A DNA stretch of 47,646 nucleotides, taken from Leucothrix pacifica (GTDB taxonomy: Bacteria > Pseudomonadota > Gammaproteobacteria > Thiotrichales > Thiotrichaceae). The position numbers were made by a program, and so were the translations under genes. Numbering within the stretch: the stretch's first letter is position 1; each line of letters begins with the position of its first letter. Shown here piece after piece: positions 22,886 through 32,162 of the stretch. The notes beneath the pieces were generated by a model that worked only from the letters and a program-made list of their open reading frames with translations, was not told the origin of the DNA and ran no database searches. The stretch is from positions 1-47,646 of the forward strand of contig NZ_QGKM01000079.1 in the NCBI RefSeq assembly GCF_003172875.1. Direction: 5' to 3'.

Positions 22886-24703
22886 ATGATGTCGGATTCT
22901 CCTGCATTTCCCTTTGTTGCCGTCACCGGACAAGCCCTGTTAAAACTGGCGCTCACACTGATTACGATCAACCCATCGATTGGTGGCGTATTGATTAGTG
23001 GCCCACGTGGTTCTGCTAAAACAACCTTAGCGCGCGGACTGGCACAACTACTCCCGCAACACGGCAAGCTAGTGACTCTACCTTTAGGCGCCAGTGAAGA
23101 AATGCTTATTGGTTCTCTGGACCTGCAGCAGGCACTTAAAGATCAGGAAGTTGTGTTTAACCCTGGCCTACTCGCCAAAGCACATAATGGTGTCCTGTAT
23201 GTTGATGAAGTCAACTTGCTACCAGATGCGTTGGTTGACCAATTGCTCGATGTCGCAGCCAGCGGCAGCAATATCATTGAGCGCGACGGCATTAGTCATC
23301 AACACCCCGCAAACTTCCTATTAATCGGTACGATGAATCCGGATGAGGGAGAGCTTCGCCCTCAGTTACAAGACCGCTTCGGCTTGTCGGTCAATCTAAG
23401 CAATCATTACAGCATTGAAGAGCGAATTGAGATTGTAGAATTGCGCGAAGCATTTGATCGATCACCGCAGCAATTCATTCAGCAATATGCTGACCAACAA
23501 CAAGCGCTGATTCAACAAATAACAGGCGCTCAAAGTATCGTTAACAAGATTGAGTGTCCGATTGAGATCAGACGCATCATTGCCGAGCGCTGTCATGCGG
23601 CAAATGTGGATGGTATGCGCGGGGATATTGTGTGGTACCGGGCGGCAGTAGCCCATGCTGCATGGCAAGGTCGGCTAACAGTAGACATCGCAGATATTGA
23701 TGCAGTGGAAGCACTAGTCCTGGCACACCGTCGTCATGACGCACAAGATACTCCCGCACCAACGCCACCACCATTTTCTCGCCCGCCACCGCGACCTGAT
23801 AATGCACAGAATAATCGTGGGTCTGATTCTCAGATCAAACCACCTCAAAACAATCCTGACAATGATACTGACACCAATGCTGATGGCGACCAAAATGAGA
23901 ACGCTGAAACAGGCAATTCAGGCGATCAGGATTGGGGCGGCTTACCTCCTCAGCAACAGGCCTCTCAGCGAGCCATCAGGATTACCTTTGATCAACGCAA
24001 ACATGCTGTAGCAGCTAATAGAGCCTCACCGCAAGCACGTGACACCGCACGACTATTGGCCGGCAAGCAAAAAGGTCAGCAAGCCGGAGGCTCCCGACAA
24101 GGTAAGCAAACTTCAAACAAAATTGATTGGTTTAATACCTTAGCCAGCAATGCGAAACGCACTTCAGACAACCGTGGAAGCTGGCAGTGGCGCTTTAAAA
24201 AAGCCCGCGAAGGAAAGGCCATGTTACATCTTATTCTGTTAGACACCTCGGCCTCAACGCTGGCAGCACAAGCCTTTGCTAAGTCTAAGGGTGTGGTGCT
24301 ACAAATCGCGGAACAAGCTTATTTAATGCGAGAGCAATTGGCAGTAATGAGCTTTGGTCACGAACGAGTAAAATGGCTGCTGCCGCAAGTGCGTGCACCT
24401 AAACAACTGAACAACTTACTAGATCAAACACCTGCCGGTGGCGGTACGCCAATCAGGGATGTACTCACGCAAGCCCAGCATTTTTTGTTGGGCGTAAAAC
24501 GAAAACACCCTGACATCAGCATTCACACGTATCTACTGACAGATGGCCGCACGCAGCAGTCTGTGGAAGGTTTGCAATTAGCAGGTAACTGTACGGTTGT
24601 TGATACCGAACAGTCAGCGGTAAAACGTGGCCGTGGCCGTGACATTGCCGCTGCTTTGGGTGCAGAATATTTTTCAATTAATACTATGGGAGTATCGCGA
24701 TGA
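22886..24703 (+). CDS. Fused ChlI-ChlD type metal chelatase subunit (probable cobaltochelatase)
   Basis: One 605-residue chain joins an AAA+ ATPase domain (Walker A GPRGSAKTT about 39-47, Walker B LYVDEVNLL about 108) to a C-terminal VWA domain with MIDAS motif LDTSAST near 450, then GGGTPIRD and LTDGRT. A Pro/Asn/Asp-rich linker (about 290-350) separates the two. Such ChlID proteins drive metal insertion with CobN (cobalt) or ChlH/BchH (magnesium). The downstream cobO and cbiA genes point to cobalt and B12, but no large subunit lies in the window. The start may be 22886 or 22889; a hairpin covers the usual ribosome-binding position. Confidence 0.9.
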   Translation: MMSDSPAFPFVAVTGQALLKLALTLITINPSIGGVLISGPRGSAKTTLARGLAQLLPQHGKLVTLPLGASEEMLIGSLDLQQALKDQEVVFNPGLLAKAHNGVLYVDEVNLLPDALVDQLLDVAASGSNIIERDGISHQHPANFLLIGTMNPDEGELRPQLQDRFGLSVNLSNHYSIEERIEIVELREAFDRSPQQFIQQYADQQQALIQQITGAQSIVNKIECPIEIRRIIAERCHAANVDGMRGDIVWYRAAVAHAAWQGRLTVDIADIDAVEALVLAHRRHDAQDTPAPTPPPFSRPPPRPDNAQNNRGSDSQIKPPQNNPDNDTDTNADGDQNENAETGNSGDQDWGGLPPQQQASQRAIRITFDQRKHAVAANRASPQARDTARLLAGKQKGQQAGGSRQGKQTSNKIDWFNTLASNAKRTSDNRGSWQWRFKKAREGKAMLHLILLDTSASTLAAQAFAKSKGVVLQIAEQAYLMREQLAVMSFGHERVKWLLPQVRAPKQLNNLLDQTPAGGGTPIRDVLTQAQHFLLGVKRKHPDISIHTYLLTDGRTQQSVEGLQLAGNCTVVDTEQSAVKRGRGRDIAAALGAEYFSINTMGVSR

Positions 24704-24843
24704 GTGATCAGGAAACCCCGATTTCACCAACCAGAAAAGCACTTAGTTGGTTGGGATACCTTGCCGCAATCGGTCTATTACTATTTATCGTCGGAACGAT
24801 TCTTTACAGCATTTATGCGATTTTCACGACAGCAGATTATTAG
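24700..24843 (+). CDS. 47-residue membrane protein coupled to the chelatase gene
   Basis: A short frame starts at an ATG overlapping the chelatase stop (ATGA). It encodes a polar N-terminus (MSDQETPISPTRKALSW) and one hydrophobic segment of about 22 residues (YLAAIGLLLFIVGTILYSIY), and ends at the TAG at 24841. I know no family for it. The four-base overlap and the membrane-helix composition argue for a real gene. It might anchor the chelatase complex or CobN to the membrane, which is inference. A longer overlapping frame (24704-24913) is less convincing. Confidence 0.7.
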   Translation: MSDQETPISPTRKALSWLGYLAAIGLLLFIVGTILYSIYAIFTTADY

Positions 24844-24941
24844 TCCAGAAACACCTCATCAGGATTTAATGACCGTTGGTCATTCCTCATTGTCTAATAA
24901 AGTAATCAATTGATGGCAGGCACCAGCTCAAGGAACACACT

Positions 24942-25547
24942 ATGTTAAGCCCGGAACAAAACGAACGTTACCAAGCACGCATGAAACGCAAGAAAGCAAT
25001 TGTCGATGAGCGAATCGCAAAAGCGACCGAAGAGCGAGGCGTATTAATCCTGCTCAAAGGTAACGGCAAAGGTAAAAGCAGCTCAGCGCTTGGCACAATG
25101 GCTCGCAGTGTGGGGCATGGTCAAAAGTGTGGTGTAATCCAATTTATAAAAGGCCGTGATGCCACCGGTGAGTACCTGTTTTTTAAAGATCATCCGATGA
25201 TTGACTGGCATGTGATGGGACATGGTTTTACGTGGGAAACGCAAGATCACAATGAAGACACACAAGCCGCCGAAAAGGCATGGGCGATTGCCGAGGACAT
25301 GCTAAATAATCCGGAATATGGCTTAGTAGTATTTGATGAAATGAGCTATCCGTTGAAGTATAAAAACCTCATGGTGGAGCCAGTTGTAGAAGCGCTACAA
25401 GCTCGTCCGGAAATGCAGAATGTAATTATTACCGGGCGCACGATGCCGGAGGAATTGATGGAAATCGCAGATACCATTAGTGATGTCAAAGATGAGCGAC
25501 ATGCGTTTCGTCTAGGTGTGAAAGCTCAAAAAGGGATTGAGTTTTAG
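24942..25547 (+). CDS. cobO: Cob(I)alamin adenosyltransferase (CobO/BtuR type)
   Basis: This enzyme adds the adenosyl group to corrinoids in B12 synthesis and salvage. It has the P-loop GNGKGKSSSALGT near residue 40, GVIQFIKGRD, WETQDHNED near 106, VVFDEMSY near 133 and the closing ITGRTMPEELMEIADTISDVKDERHAF. At 201 residues it is typical. AAGGAA precedes the ATG. It follows the small membrane protein on the same strand and precedes cobyrinate diamide synthase, suggesting a B12 operon. Confidence 0.95.
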   Translation: MLSPEQNERYQARMKRKKAIVDERIAKATEERGVLILLKGNGKGKSSSALGTMARSVGHGQKCGVIQFIKGRDATGEYLFFKDHPMIDWHVMGHGFTWETQDHNEDTQAAEKAWAIAEDMLNNPEYGLVVFDEMSYPLKYKNLMVEPVVEALQARPEMQNVIITGRTMPEELMEIADTISDVKDERHAFRLGVKAQKGIEF

Positions 25548-25668
25548 GGACTCTATTTAATCAATATAAATTTTGTCTGCCCACTATAGAATTAAGTGGT
25601 CGGACCAACAAACTTTGGTGGGACTAACTATTTCTGAGTCCTTCCCTATTCGTCACAGGCACTTAAAA

Positions 25669-26967
25669 ATGACCGTATACTGTCCCGCTCTATTCTTATC
25701 AGCCCCTGCTTCCGGCCAAGGTAAAACCACCATCACCGCGGGTTTATCACGCTATTTTAAAAATCAGGGCAAAACAGTTCGTGTGTTTAAAACAGGTCCT
25801 GATTACTTGGATCCGCAGATTTTAGAGCAAGCCTCAGGACACCCTGTTGAGCCATTGGATCTTTGGATGGCTGGCGAAGCGGACTGCAAACACAAGCTTT
25901 ATGAGGCTGCCAAAGTTGCTGATCTAATTCTTATCGAAGGTGCAATGGGAATGTTTGATGGTGAACCTTCCAGTGCTGATTTGGCGGCAACTTTTGGCAT
26001 ACCCATTGCCATCGTGATGGACGTAAAAGGCATGGCACAAACTGCGGCAGCACTCGCTAGCGGCTTGGCAAATTTCCGTGATGACTATGAAGTCGCTGGT
26101 TTAATTGCTAATAACTGCGGTTCTGAGCGTCATAAACAACTAATTCGAGATGCTTTGCCGGATAGCTTACCGCTCATTGCAGCGCTAGCACGTGAGCCAG
26201 AAGTGACACTACCGGAGCGGCATTTAGGCTTGGTGCAAGCAGCGGAAATTCGTGATGAATTGGAAGTTTGTATCGAACGGGGTGCGCGCTGGATTGAGGA
26301 GTCAGGACTCACCGAATTACCTGCCCCCGTTGCATTTGATGATGCCGCCATCGACGTTCCTAAACTCTCACTGGATGGCGTGCGGATCGGCATCGCACGA
26401 GACGAAGCATTTACCTTTATCTACGCGGCCAATGTGTTGGTATTGGAACAAATGGGCGCGGAGTGTTGCTATTTCTCACCGTTACATGATACAGGTTTAC
26501 CCGAGGTTGATGCCTTGTGGTTTCCCGGTGGATACCCTGAGTTACACGCCCCAAAGCTTGCCGAAAATGCTTCGATGGCGCTGGCTATTCGCGAGTTTTT
26601 TGATGCAGAGAAGCCAATCCTCGCGGAGTGTGGTGGCTTTATGTATATGCTGGAAACACTCACCGACTTGCAGGGCAATACGTACCCTATGCTCAGTTTA
26701 TTAGAGGGTCATGCCGCGATGCGTGGGCGCAGTGGCTGTCAGGGTATGCAAACGGCAGTGCTGCCGGAAGGTGATGTGAAGGCACATGCGCATCATCGTT
26801 CACGTAGTGAAGGGACGCCGGAGCCAATTGGGTATGGCAGACGTCAGCGGCATCCTGCGCCGGGTGAATCTATTTATCGTGATAAGGGGCTGACGGCTAG
26901 TTATTTGCATTTGTATTTTGCGTCTAATAGTGAGGCGATGGCTGAGGTGTTTTTGGGTGGTGGTTAG
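25669..26967 (+). CDS. cbiA: Cobyrinate a,c-diamide synthase (CobB/CbiA)
   Basis: The enzyme amidates the a and c side chains of cobyrinate with glutamine and ATP. The N-terminal dethiobiotin-synthetase-like domain has the P-loop SAPASGQGKTTIT (residues 11-23), followed by LIEGAMGMFDG. The C-terminal domain is a class I glutamine amidotransferase with the nucleophile Cys in AECGGFMYML (about 325) and the late SYLHLYFAS His. At 432 residues it is normal; I start at the ATG at 25669 and reject the frame back to 25573. It directly follows cobO, so it belongs to the same pathway and probably the same transcript. Confidence 0.93.
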   Translation: MTVYCPALFLSAPASGQGKTTITAGLSRYFKNQGKTVRVFKTGPDYLDPQILEQASGHPVEPLDLWMAGEADCKHKLYEAAKVADLILIEGAMGMFDGEPSSADLAATFGIPIAIVMDVKGMAQTAAALASGLANFRDDYEVAGLIANNCGSERHKQLIRDALPDSLPLIAALAREPEVTLPERHLGLVQAAEIRDELEVCIERGARWIEESGLTELPAPVAFDDAAIDVPKLSLDGVRIGIARDEAFTFIYAANVLVLEQMGAECCYFSPLHDTGLPEVDALWFPGGYPELHAPKLAENASMALAIREFFDAEKPILAECGGFMYMLETLTDLQGNTYPMLSLLEGHAAMRGRSGCQGMQTAVLPEGDVKAHAHHRSRSEGTPEPIGYGRRQRHPAPGESIYRDKGLTASYLHLYFASNSEAMAEVFLGGG

Positions 26968-27220
26968 GTTTCTACCGCACCATCTAACCTGCTTTGGATT
27001 ACGCTTTGCTCATAGTCCAAAACTAACAATAACTCATCAACCTATCATGAACCCAAGTGCAGTTATTATTAATTAGCCATTACATATCAACCACTTAGAA
27101 ATTCAAAAAATATTCTAAACATAGCTTCTATCGACATGCGCATGAAGGTTTTCCATTTACCGAAGCCATGACCAAAAGACTCTGTTATGTCAAAAACTAC
27201 GACAACTATTCAGATAGACA

Positions 27221-28258
27221 CTAATCATGATAATCCAAACGCTGCTTAGCTTTAGCGATAGACTGATGCAGCCGTTCCTCTAGCAACTCAATGGATACAA
27301 GACGAGTCAAATACTCCGCAACATGAATATCGCTACCCTCCATTTCCAGTAACTCTATTTGTTCTTTCTTTTTACTGGTGCACAGAATGATTCCCAATGG
27401 AGGGTTTTCACCTGCTTCAGTTTCATATCTCTTAAGCCAATTTAGATACAGCTCCATCTGACTTTTATGGCTGTGTTTGAATTTCTCCATCTTCAGATCG
27501 ATAGCAACAAGGCGCTTGAGCTTACGGTTATAGAACAGCAGATCAATATAGAAATCATCATTATCAATCTGAATTCGCTTTTGCCTCGCAACAAACGTAA
27601 ACCCTGCACCCAACTCCAATAGAAACTGCTCAATATCCCGAAGAATGGCATCTTCTAAATCTTTCTCTAAATATCGGTCGTTAAGCTCTAGAAAGTCGAG
27701 CACATAAGGATCTTTAAGCAGTAGGTCTTGGTTGTATTGCCCGGAGTCACGCAATTGGGTCAGTTCCGCGACGATGGTTTCATCTGGTTTTTTCGAGATT
27801 GCTGTACGCTCAAAAAGCAATGCACCAATACGCTCATCGAGGGTTCGAGTTGACCAACGCTCCTGAATAGCCATGGTCGTGTAAAAATCTCGTTTGATGG
27901 GATCATCCACACCACATAGAAGAACAAAATGACTCCAGCTCAATTGCGCAGACAGTGTCTGCGCAATTTCGAAGTCAGGAAAGATTTCAGCAAACTTAAC
28001 CATTTGCTCAAGATTTCTTTGGCTCCAACCTCTGCCAAATTGCACTTTAAGTACTTTGGACAAATTCACGATGACCCGCTTACCATAACCAGCCCGCTTG
28101 CCGCACAACAACTCTTGATTAATTCGCTGCCCTACCCGCCAGTAAAGTAACGTCAGCTCACTGTTGACCGAAACCGCAACTCGTTGTTTAGCTTGCTGAA
28201 TGAGCGCCTTTACGTCAGTGACAAACTGGTTTTCAAGTGGCTGTAGCTCTTTACTCAT
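27221..28258 (-). CDS. DUF1016/YhcG-type PDDEXK nuclease-domain protein
   Basis: This protein of about 345 residues combines an N-terminal helical DUF1016 domain (LTLLYWRVGQRINQEL, then WSQRNLEQMVKFAE) with a C-terminal PDDEXK nuclease domain. Its active-site segments are FYIDLLFYNRKLKRLVAIDLKMEKF near residue 250 (Asp, then Asp-x-Lys). The C-terminal ERLHQSIAKAKQR is also typical. Members often accompany restriction systems, but here it is alone between B12 and peptidase genes, on the opposite strand to the former. I prefer the ATG at 28258 over the GTG at 28270. The nuclease class is inferred from the fold. Confidence 0.9.
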   Translation of the reverse strand: MSKELQPLENQFVTDVKALIQQAKQRVAVSVNSELTLLYWRVGQRINQELLCGKRAGYGKRVIVNLSKVLKVQFGRGWSQRNLEQMVKFAEIFPDFEIAQTLSAQLSWSHFVLLCGVDDPIKRDFYTTMAIQERWSTRTLDERIGALLFERTAISKKPDETIVAELTQLRDSGQYNQDLLLKDPYVLDFLELNDRYLEKDLEDAILRDIEQFLLELGAGFTFVARQKRIQIDNDDFYIDLLFYNRKLKRLVAIDLKMEKFKHSHKSQMELYLNWLKRYETEAGENPPLGIILCTSKKKEQIELLEMEGSDIHVAEYLTRLVSIELLEERLHQSIAKAKQRLDYHD

Positions 28259-28288
28259 AACTTGGGGCACACCATTATTAAGAACAAG

Positions 28289-29218
28289 TTACAGCGTAAC
28301 ACCCCTAATCAAGTAATCCAAACCACCACAAACCGCCGCCACCTGCGCCCTATTGCACTCATCTGCGGTGATATCCGGATTATCAGGATACACCTCAGTA
28401 GTTGTGGAGTACTGCGCATTTGTCAGGCCGCCGCAGAGACTCAGCTTAGTCATCGGGTAATTAATCACGCCCTCCTGAGTGATGGGACAGCCAATAATCT
28501 CACCCGCCTCATCAGCCTGCGTAATCGGTGTGACCTGACGCACCGCATCGATCACAGCTTTTTGAAAGTCAAATTGTGGATTCTCTGAATCACCCACCGT
28601 ATAAAAACCATCCGGCGTCATATCATGATCTATCTCAATAGCATCACGTGCAGCCAGTGCCGGACGGAACTCGCTACTGTCGCTGTCAGTGGTTTCGTGT
28701 AAATCAAAGTGCACCCAAAAGCCATCGGGGTATTGCTTGAGATAGGCCATCAGCAACTCAGACTCCTCACAACCACTTCCCTCAAAAAAGGAACGATTAG
28801 GATCAAGCGCTTTAGGGTTCCAACGGTTGATCGTTTCATAACCCCAAGGACTGACGCAGGGAATAATGACCAGATTAAACCGCGCCTGATAGTCGGCAGC
28901 GGTAAGACGTGCAAACCGTAGCGCCCCTTGCACACCACTGGTTTCATACCCATGCACGCCACCCGTAATGAGTACGCTTGGTTTATCCTGCTGCCAATGT
29001 TTGGTTTTAAGCGCATGCAGGGGGTAAGTCTGCAGGTAATTCAACTCACCATAGGTCTCCAGCTCAAAAACATCCCCCATGGCCAGCGTCTGGATTTGTG
29101 GCAATACATCACTAAAAAAGTCGCGCTGTTTGCTTTGCGCTGCCAGCCATTGCTGCTTTTCATTATCGCCCCATTTGATGCCTTTAGTGCCGATGGGGTA
29201 ACTAGTTTCGTGACTCAT
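28289..29218 (-). CDS. M14-family zinc peptidase / succinylglutamate desuccinylase-like protein
   Basis: The sequence has the M14 zinc site: GGVHGYETSG near residue 94 (His and Glu ligands) and the third ligand in WVHFDLHETTDS near 175. The catalytic Glu would be the one in TTTEVYPDNPD near 286. At 309 residues it matches the bacterial M14-type family that removes C-terminal or acyl groups. It is soluble, with no signal peptide, so it acts in the cytoplasm. AGAGG lies before the ATG at 29218. The substrate is unknown. Confidence 0.85.
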   Translation of the reverse strand: MSHETSYPIGTKGIKWGDNEKQQWLAAQSKQRDFFSDVLPQIQTLAMGDVFELETYGELNYLQTYPLHALKTKHWQQDKPSVLITGGVHGYETSGVQGALRFARLTAADYQARFNLVIIPCVSPWGYETINRWNPKALDPNRSFFEGSGCEESELLMAYLKQYPDGFWVHFDLHETTDSDSSEFRPALAARDAIEIDHDMTPDGFYTVGDSENPQFDFQKAVIDAVRQVTPITQADEAGEIIGCPITQEGVINYPMTKLSLCGGLTNAQYSTTTEVYPDNPDITADECNRAQVAAVCGGLDYLIRGVTL

Positions 29219-29373
29219 GATCAACCTCTTGGGGTCATTAATTAGGTTCATTGATTTTAGATTCGTCTATAGAAATGGCTTGCCATGATGAAAATGCTTG
29301 AAACACCCCTCATGTGTCAATATGGTACGCTCAATCTTGAGGGAACAGTGAATCTGATTATTATAAGGCGACT

Positions 29374-30114
29374 ATGTACGACCCAATACACGATGGTATC
29401 GCAAAAGAAGTACAGTCTGTCAGCTATAAAGAGGCTAAACCACCGAGCGAGTTTGCTGATTTGGTTCATAGTTTTTGGGAGCTAAAGACTGAAAGCATTC
29501 TGACGGAGGATTTTTGTCTGCATGCCGTACCAGACGCCTGCGTCAATGTGTTACTGAATCAACAAGACACTGAAATTGCAGGTATTACTGCGCTGCGTAC
29601 CACTTATGAAGTCCTAAACTTAGGGAAAGATTTTCACTACGTCGGCATTCAGTTTTTCCCTGGCGTGTGGCAAGGCAATCAGGATGAAACCGCCGATAGC
29701 TATGTGGGCACACCCTACCTCGGTGACTTGCCACTGGTCGCAACTAGCAACAAATTGCTTCCCTTAGACTTCGACGCCAAGCAGCCTGTATTTTCAGAAT
29801 TAGTCGCCGAGCTCATCGAGCGTAAACTCGTCGCACTCAACACCGTCATCGCTAACATTCTGGCTAATCTGGACGCGATTAATAGCGTGGCAGATATGGC
29901 CGAGATCACGCAACTGTCATCGCGCCAACTGCAACGCAATCTAAAAAAGGAAACCGGATTTTCCCCGCACGACTTTCTGAAAGTATTGCGACTGCAACAA
30001 TCCTTCAAGCAACACTACCTCGACGCCTATACCGACCAATCGCATTTCATTCATTCCTTCCGCAAAATCACCGGCTACACACCCGTGGAATACTTCCGAA
30101 AATTCGATGTCTGA
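29374..30114 (+). CDS. AraC-family transcriptional regulator
   Basis: The 246-residue protein has an N-terminal effector-like domain (starting EFADLVHSFWELKTE) and a C-terminal AraC helix-turn-helix pair (about 165-245: MAEITQLSSRQLQRNLKKETGFSPHDFLKVLRLQQSF, then YTDQSHFIHSFRKITGYTPVEYF). The ligand is not obvious. It lies 71 bases upstream of the VOC-family gene on the same strand and probably controls it or shares its transcript. Confidence 0.92.
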   Translation: MYDPIHDGIAKEVQSVSYKEAKPPSEFADLVHSFWELKTESILTEDFCLHAVPDACVNVLLNQQDTEIAGITALRTTYEVLNLGKDFHYVGIQFFPGVWQGNQDETADSYVGTPYLGDLPLVATSNKLLPLDFDAKQPVFSELVAELIERKLVALNTVIANILANLDAINSVADMAEITQLSSRQLQRNLKKETGFSPHDFLKVLRLQQSFKQHYLDAYTDQSHFIHSFRKITGYTPVEYFRKFDV

Positions 30115-30185
30115 TTTATACAATACCTGCGGTTTAAAGCGGATTAATATCGTCAGCACTTAAACACAAAACAGGAAAAATGATC

Positions 30186-30566
30186 ATGAAACAGAATGCA
30201 GTCGGATGGTTTGATATCTATGTAAACGACATGGACAGAGCAGCGAATTTTTACCAAACTGTTTTTGAGCAAACACTGGAAGATTTGGGTGACCCTACGG
30301 ATAGCAGCGTGATTATGAAGGCGTTTCCAACGGACATGGCGAATTATGGAGCCGGTGGCGCACTGGTTAAAAGAGAAGGTTCGGGGCCGGTTACTGGTGG
30401 CACTATCGTCTATTTTGGCACCGAAGATTGTACTACTGAGGAGTCACGTGTGAGTGATGCTGGCGGCAAGGTGATTCAGCCTAAAATGTCGATTGGTGAG
30501 TTTGGCTGGGTGAGTATTTGTATGGATACGGAAGGGAATTTGTTTGGGCTGAGTTCGATGAAGTGA
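30186..30566 (+). CDS. VOC-family (glyoxalase-like) protein
   Basis: This 126-residue VOC protein has the single-domain pattern GWFDIYVNDMDRAANFYQTVFE, then TIVYFGTEDCTTEESRVSDAGGKVIQPKM and FGWVSICMDTEGNLFGL. Possible metal ligands are few, so the activity cannot be named. AGGA lies about nine bases before the ATG at 30186, which I prefer over the one at 30180. It is probably co-transcribed with the upstream AraC gene and ends in a strong terminator. Confidence 0.88.
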   Translation: MKQNAVGWFDIYVNDMDRAANFYQTVFEQTLEDLGDPTDSSVIMKAFPTDMANYGAGGALVKREGSGPVTGGTIVYFGTEDCTTEESRVSDAGGKVIQPKMSIGEFGWVSICMDTEGNLFGLSSMK

Positions 30567-30573
30567 GTTGAGA

Positions 30574-30606
30574 GGCAAGACTGCTGCCGGTGGTCTTGCC
30601 TTTTTT
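30574..30606 (+). terminator. Strong intrinsic terminator after the VOC gene
   Basis: GGCAAGAC-N11-GTCTTGCC has perfect eight-base arms, followed by TTTTTT. Confidence 0.92.
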
Positions 30607-30705
30607 AGCTGTAGAACTCGCGCCAAAGATGGCAAGTCGGAAGGCACTTTGTGTATTGATTAATTCAGCTTTCTCTTCAGGTGCCAGGCATCACTGTTGG
30701 CGGGT

Positions 30706-31914
30706 TTAGGCAGACTCACGCACAAACACCCAAGCGATGCCTGCCGCTATAGCAACAACAGCTGCCGAGATATAAAACGTCATTTCATTCCCAACGCTAT
30801 CCCAACCGTAACCAGCTAACAGACCACCAATCGCACCACCCAAACCCGAACTAAGTCCTGCATACAAAGCTTGTCCCCTGCCTTGTAATTTTCGTGGGAA
30901 ATATTGATGTACCAAGTGAATCGCAGAGGCATGAAATAACCCAAAAGTCGCAGCATGCAATATCTGTGAAATGATGAGTATTAACAGATAATCGACTGCG
31001 GCACCGAGCATAATCCAACGCATCGCTGCCAGCATCAATGACAATACAAATAATCGCGCGGCACCAAACGCCTGTATTAACCGATACATCACGATAAATA
31101 TCAGGACTTCACCGGCTACGCCCAGGGCCCACATCCAACCGGTAAACACACGCGAGTAACCATGCGTATCAAGATAAATACTAAAGAACGCATAGTAAGC
31201 CCCATGACTAGAAATTTGCGCCATACAGGCCAGTAAAAACACCCAAACCGCTGGTTTGCGCAGTACATCCATTAAGCGACTGGTGTCCACTACCTTAGTG
31301 TCCGGAGTCTCATCGTTGGGTACAAAGAGAGAGGAAATTGTCATCAGCACAAACAATATTAACATCGCATCTAAGATGCGCTCGACGCCGCTGGCTTCAA
31401 TCACAAACGGCAATAACACAACGACCAAGATAAAGCTTATAGAGCCCCACAAACGGATTTGGCTATAACGGTTGGCACGATCCCCCAAGTGATTAAGAGT
31501 CAGTGCTTCCATTTGCGGGAGTGCTGCGTTCCAGAACGAGCCATAGCCAATGATGATCAACATCATGCTCCAATAGCTGGTCTCCACATAGGTAAAAGCG
31601 AAGCAAACCGTTGTGAGTAAACAGGCCAAACGAATCATGCGGATACGGCTGTCGCTAAAATCGGTCGCCCAGTCCCACACCAATGGCGCGGCGACCTTCG
31701 TCAGCATATAAACTGCCATCAGTTCACCGATTTCTGCCGCTGAAAAGCCTTTCACATCGTGAAGGTAGACCGTCCAATAAGGAATAAATACACCGATAAC
31801 GGCAAAATAGCAGAAATAAAACAGCGACAGTCTGGCATACCGAGAGCGATGTTGACTGGTAGCACGTGAGAGCGAATTTTTCATAGTGGCATCAGCATGG
31901 GTTGAAGCGCGCAT
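30706..31914 (-). CDS. MFS transporter, HcaT/nucleoside-H+ symporter-like
   Basis: This is a 12-helix carrier of about 402 residues of the MFS_1_like group. Its start (YARLSLFYFCYFAVIGVFIPYWTVYLHDVKGFSAAEIGELMA) and AYYAFFSIYLDTHGYS match 3-phenylpropionate-type transporters (HcaT). The last helices carry GRGQALYAGLSSGLGGAIGG. The N-terminal 25 residues before the first helix are polar and Ser/Arg-rich; an ATG at 31884 is an alternative start. It is convergent with the AraC-VOC pair. The substrate is not predictable beyond small organic acids. Confidence 0.87.
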   Translation of the reverse strand: MRASTHADATMKNSLSRATSQHRSRYARLSLFYFCYFAVIGVFIPYWTVYLHDVKGFSAAEIGELMAVYMLTKVAAPLVWDWATDFSDSRIRMIRLACLLTTVCFAFTYVETSYWSMMLIIIGYGSFWNAALPQMEALTLNHLGDRANRYSQIRLWGSISFILVVVLLPFVIEASGVERILDAMLILFVLMTISSLFVPNDETPDTKVVDTSRLMDVLRKPAVWVFLLACMAQISSHGAYYAFFSIYLDTHGYSRVFTGWMWALGVAGEVLIFIVMYRLIQAFGAARLFVLSLMLAAMRWIMLGAAVDYLLILIISQILHAATFGLFHASAIHLVHQYFPRKLQGRGQALYAGLSSGLGGAIGGLLAGYGWDSVGNEMTFYISAAVVAIAAGIAWVFVRESA

Positions 31915-32162
31915 ATTACTTAATAAAGCGGCTGATTGTACCCTTATAAAATGCTGGTGAACTTTTCCCGTTGATAGATTTTTAGTAAAACCGTTTTAAT
32001 TTCGACAGTTTGTCCGAATAGTTGAACGTAATTCCTTTTTATTTCAACTCAGCAAGTATTAATAGATTGATTCAATCACAACGAATACAGAGCTTATTAA
32101 GCCATAACCTACCAATTAAATTCATTAAAAGGGGAACTGAAAACCACTTTTAAAGGCACAGC

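Noticed and set aside
24704-24913. 69-residue frame after the chelatase gene
   Set aside because: It overlaps the more convincing 47-residue membrane protein in another frame, lacks an ATG and a ribosome binding site, and has no domain pattern.
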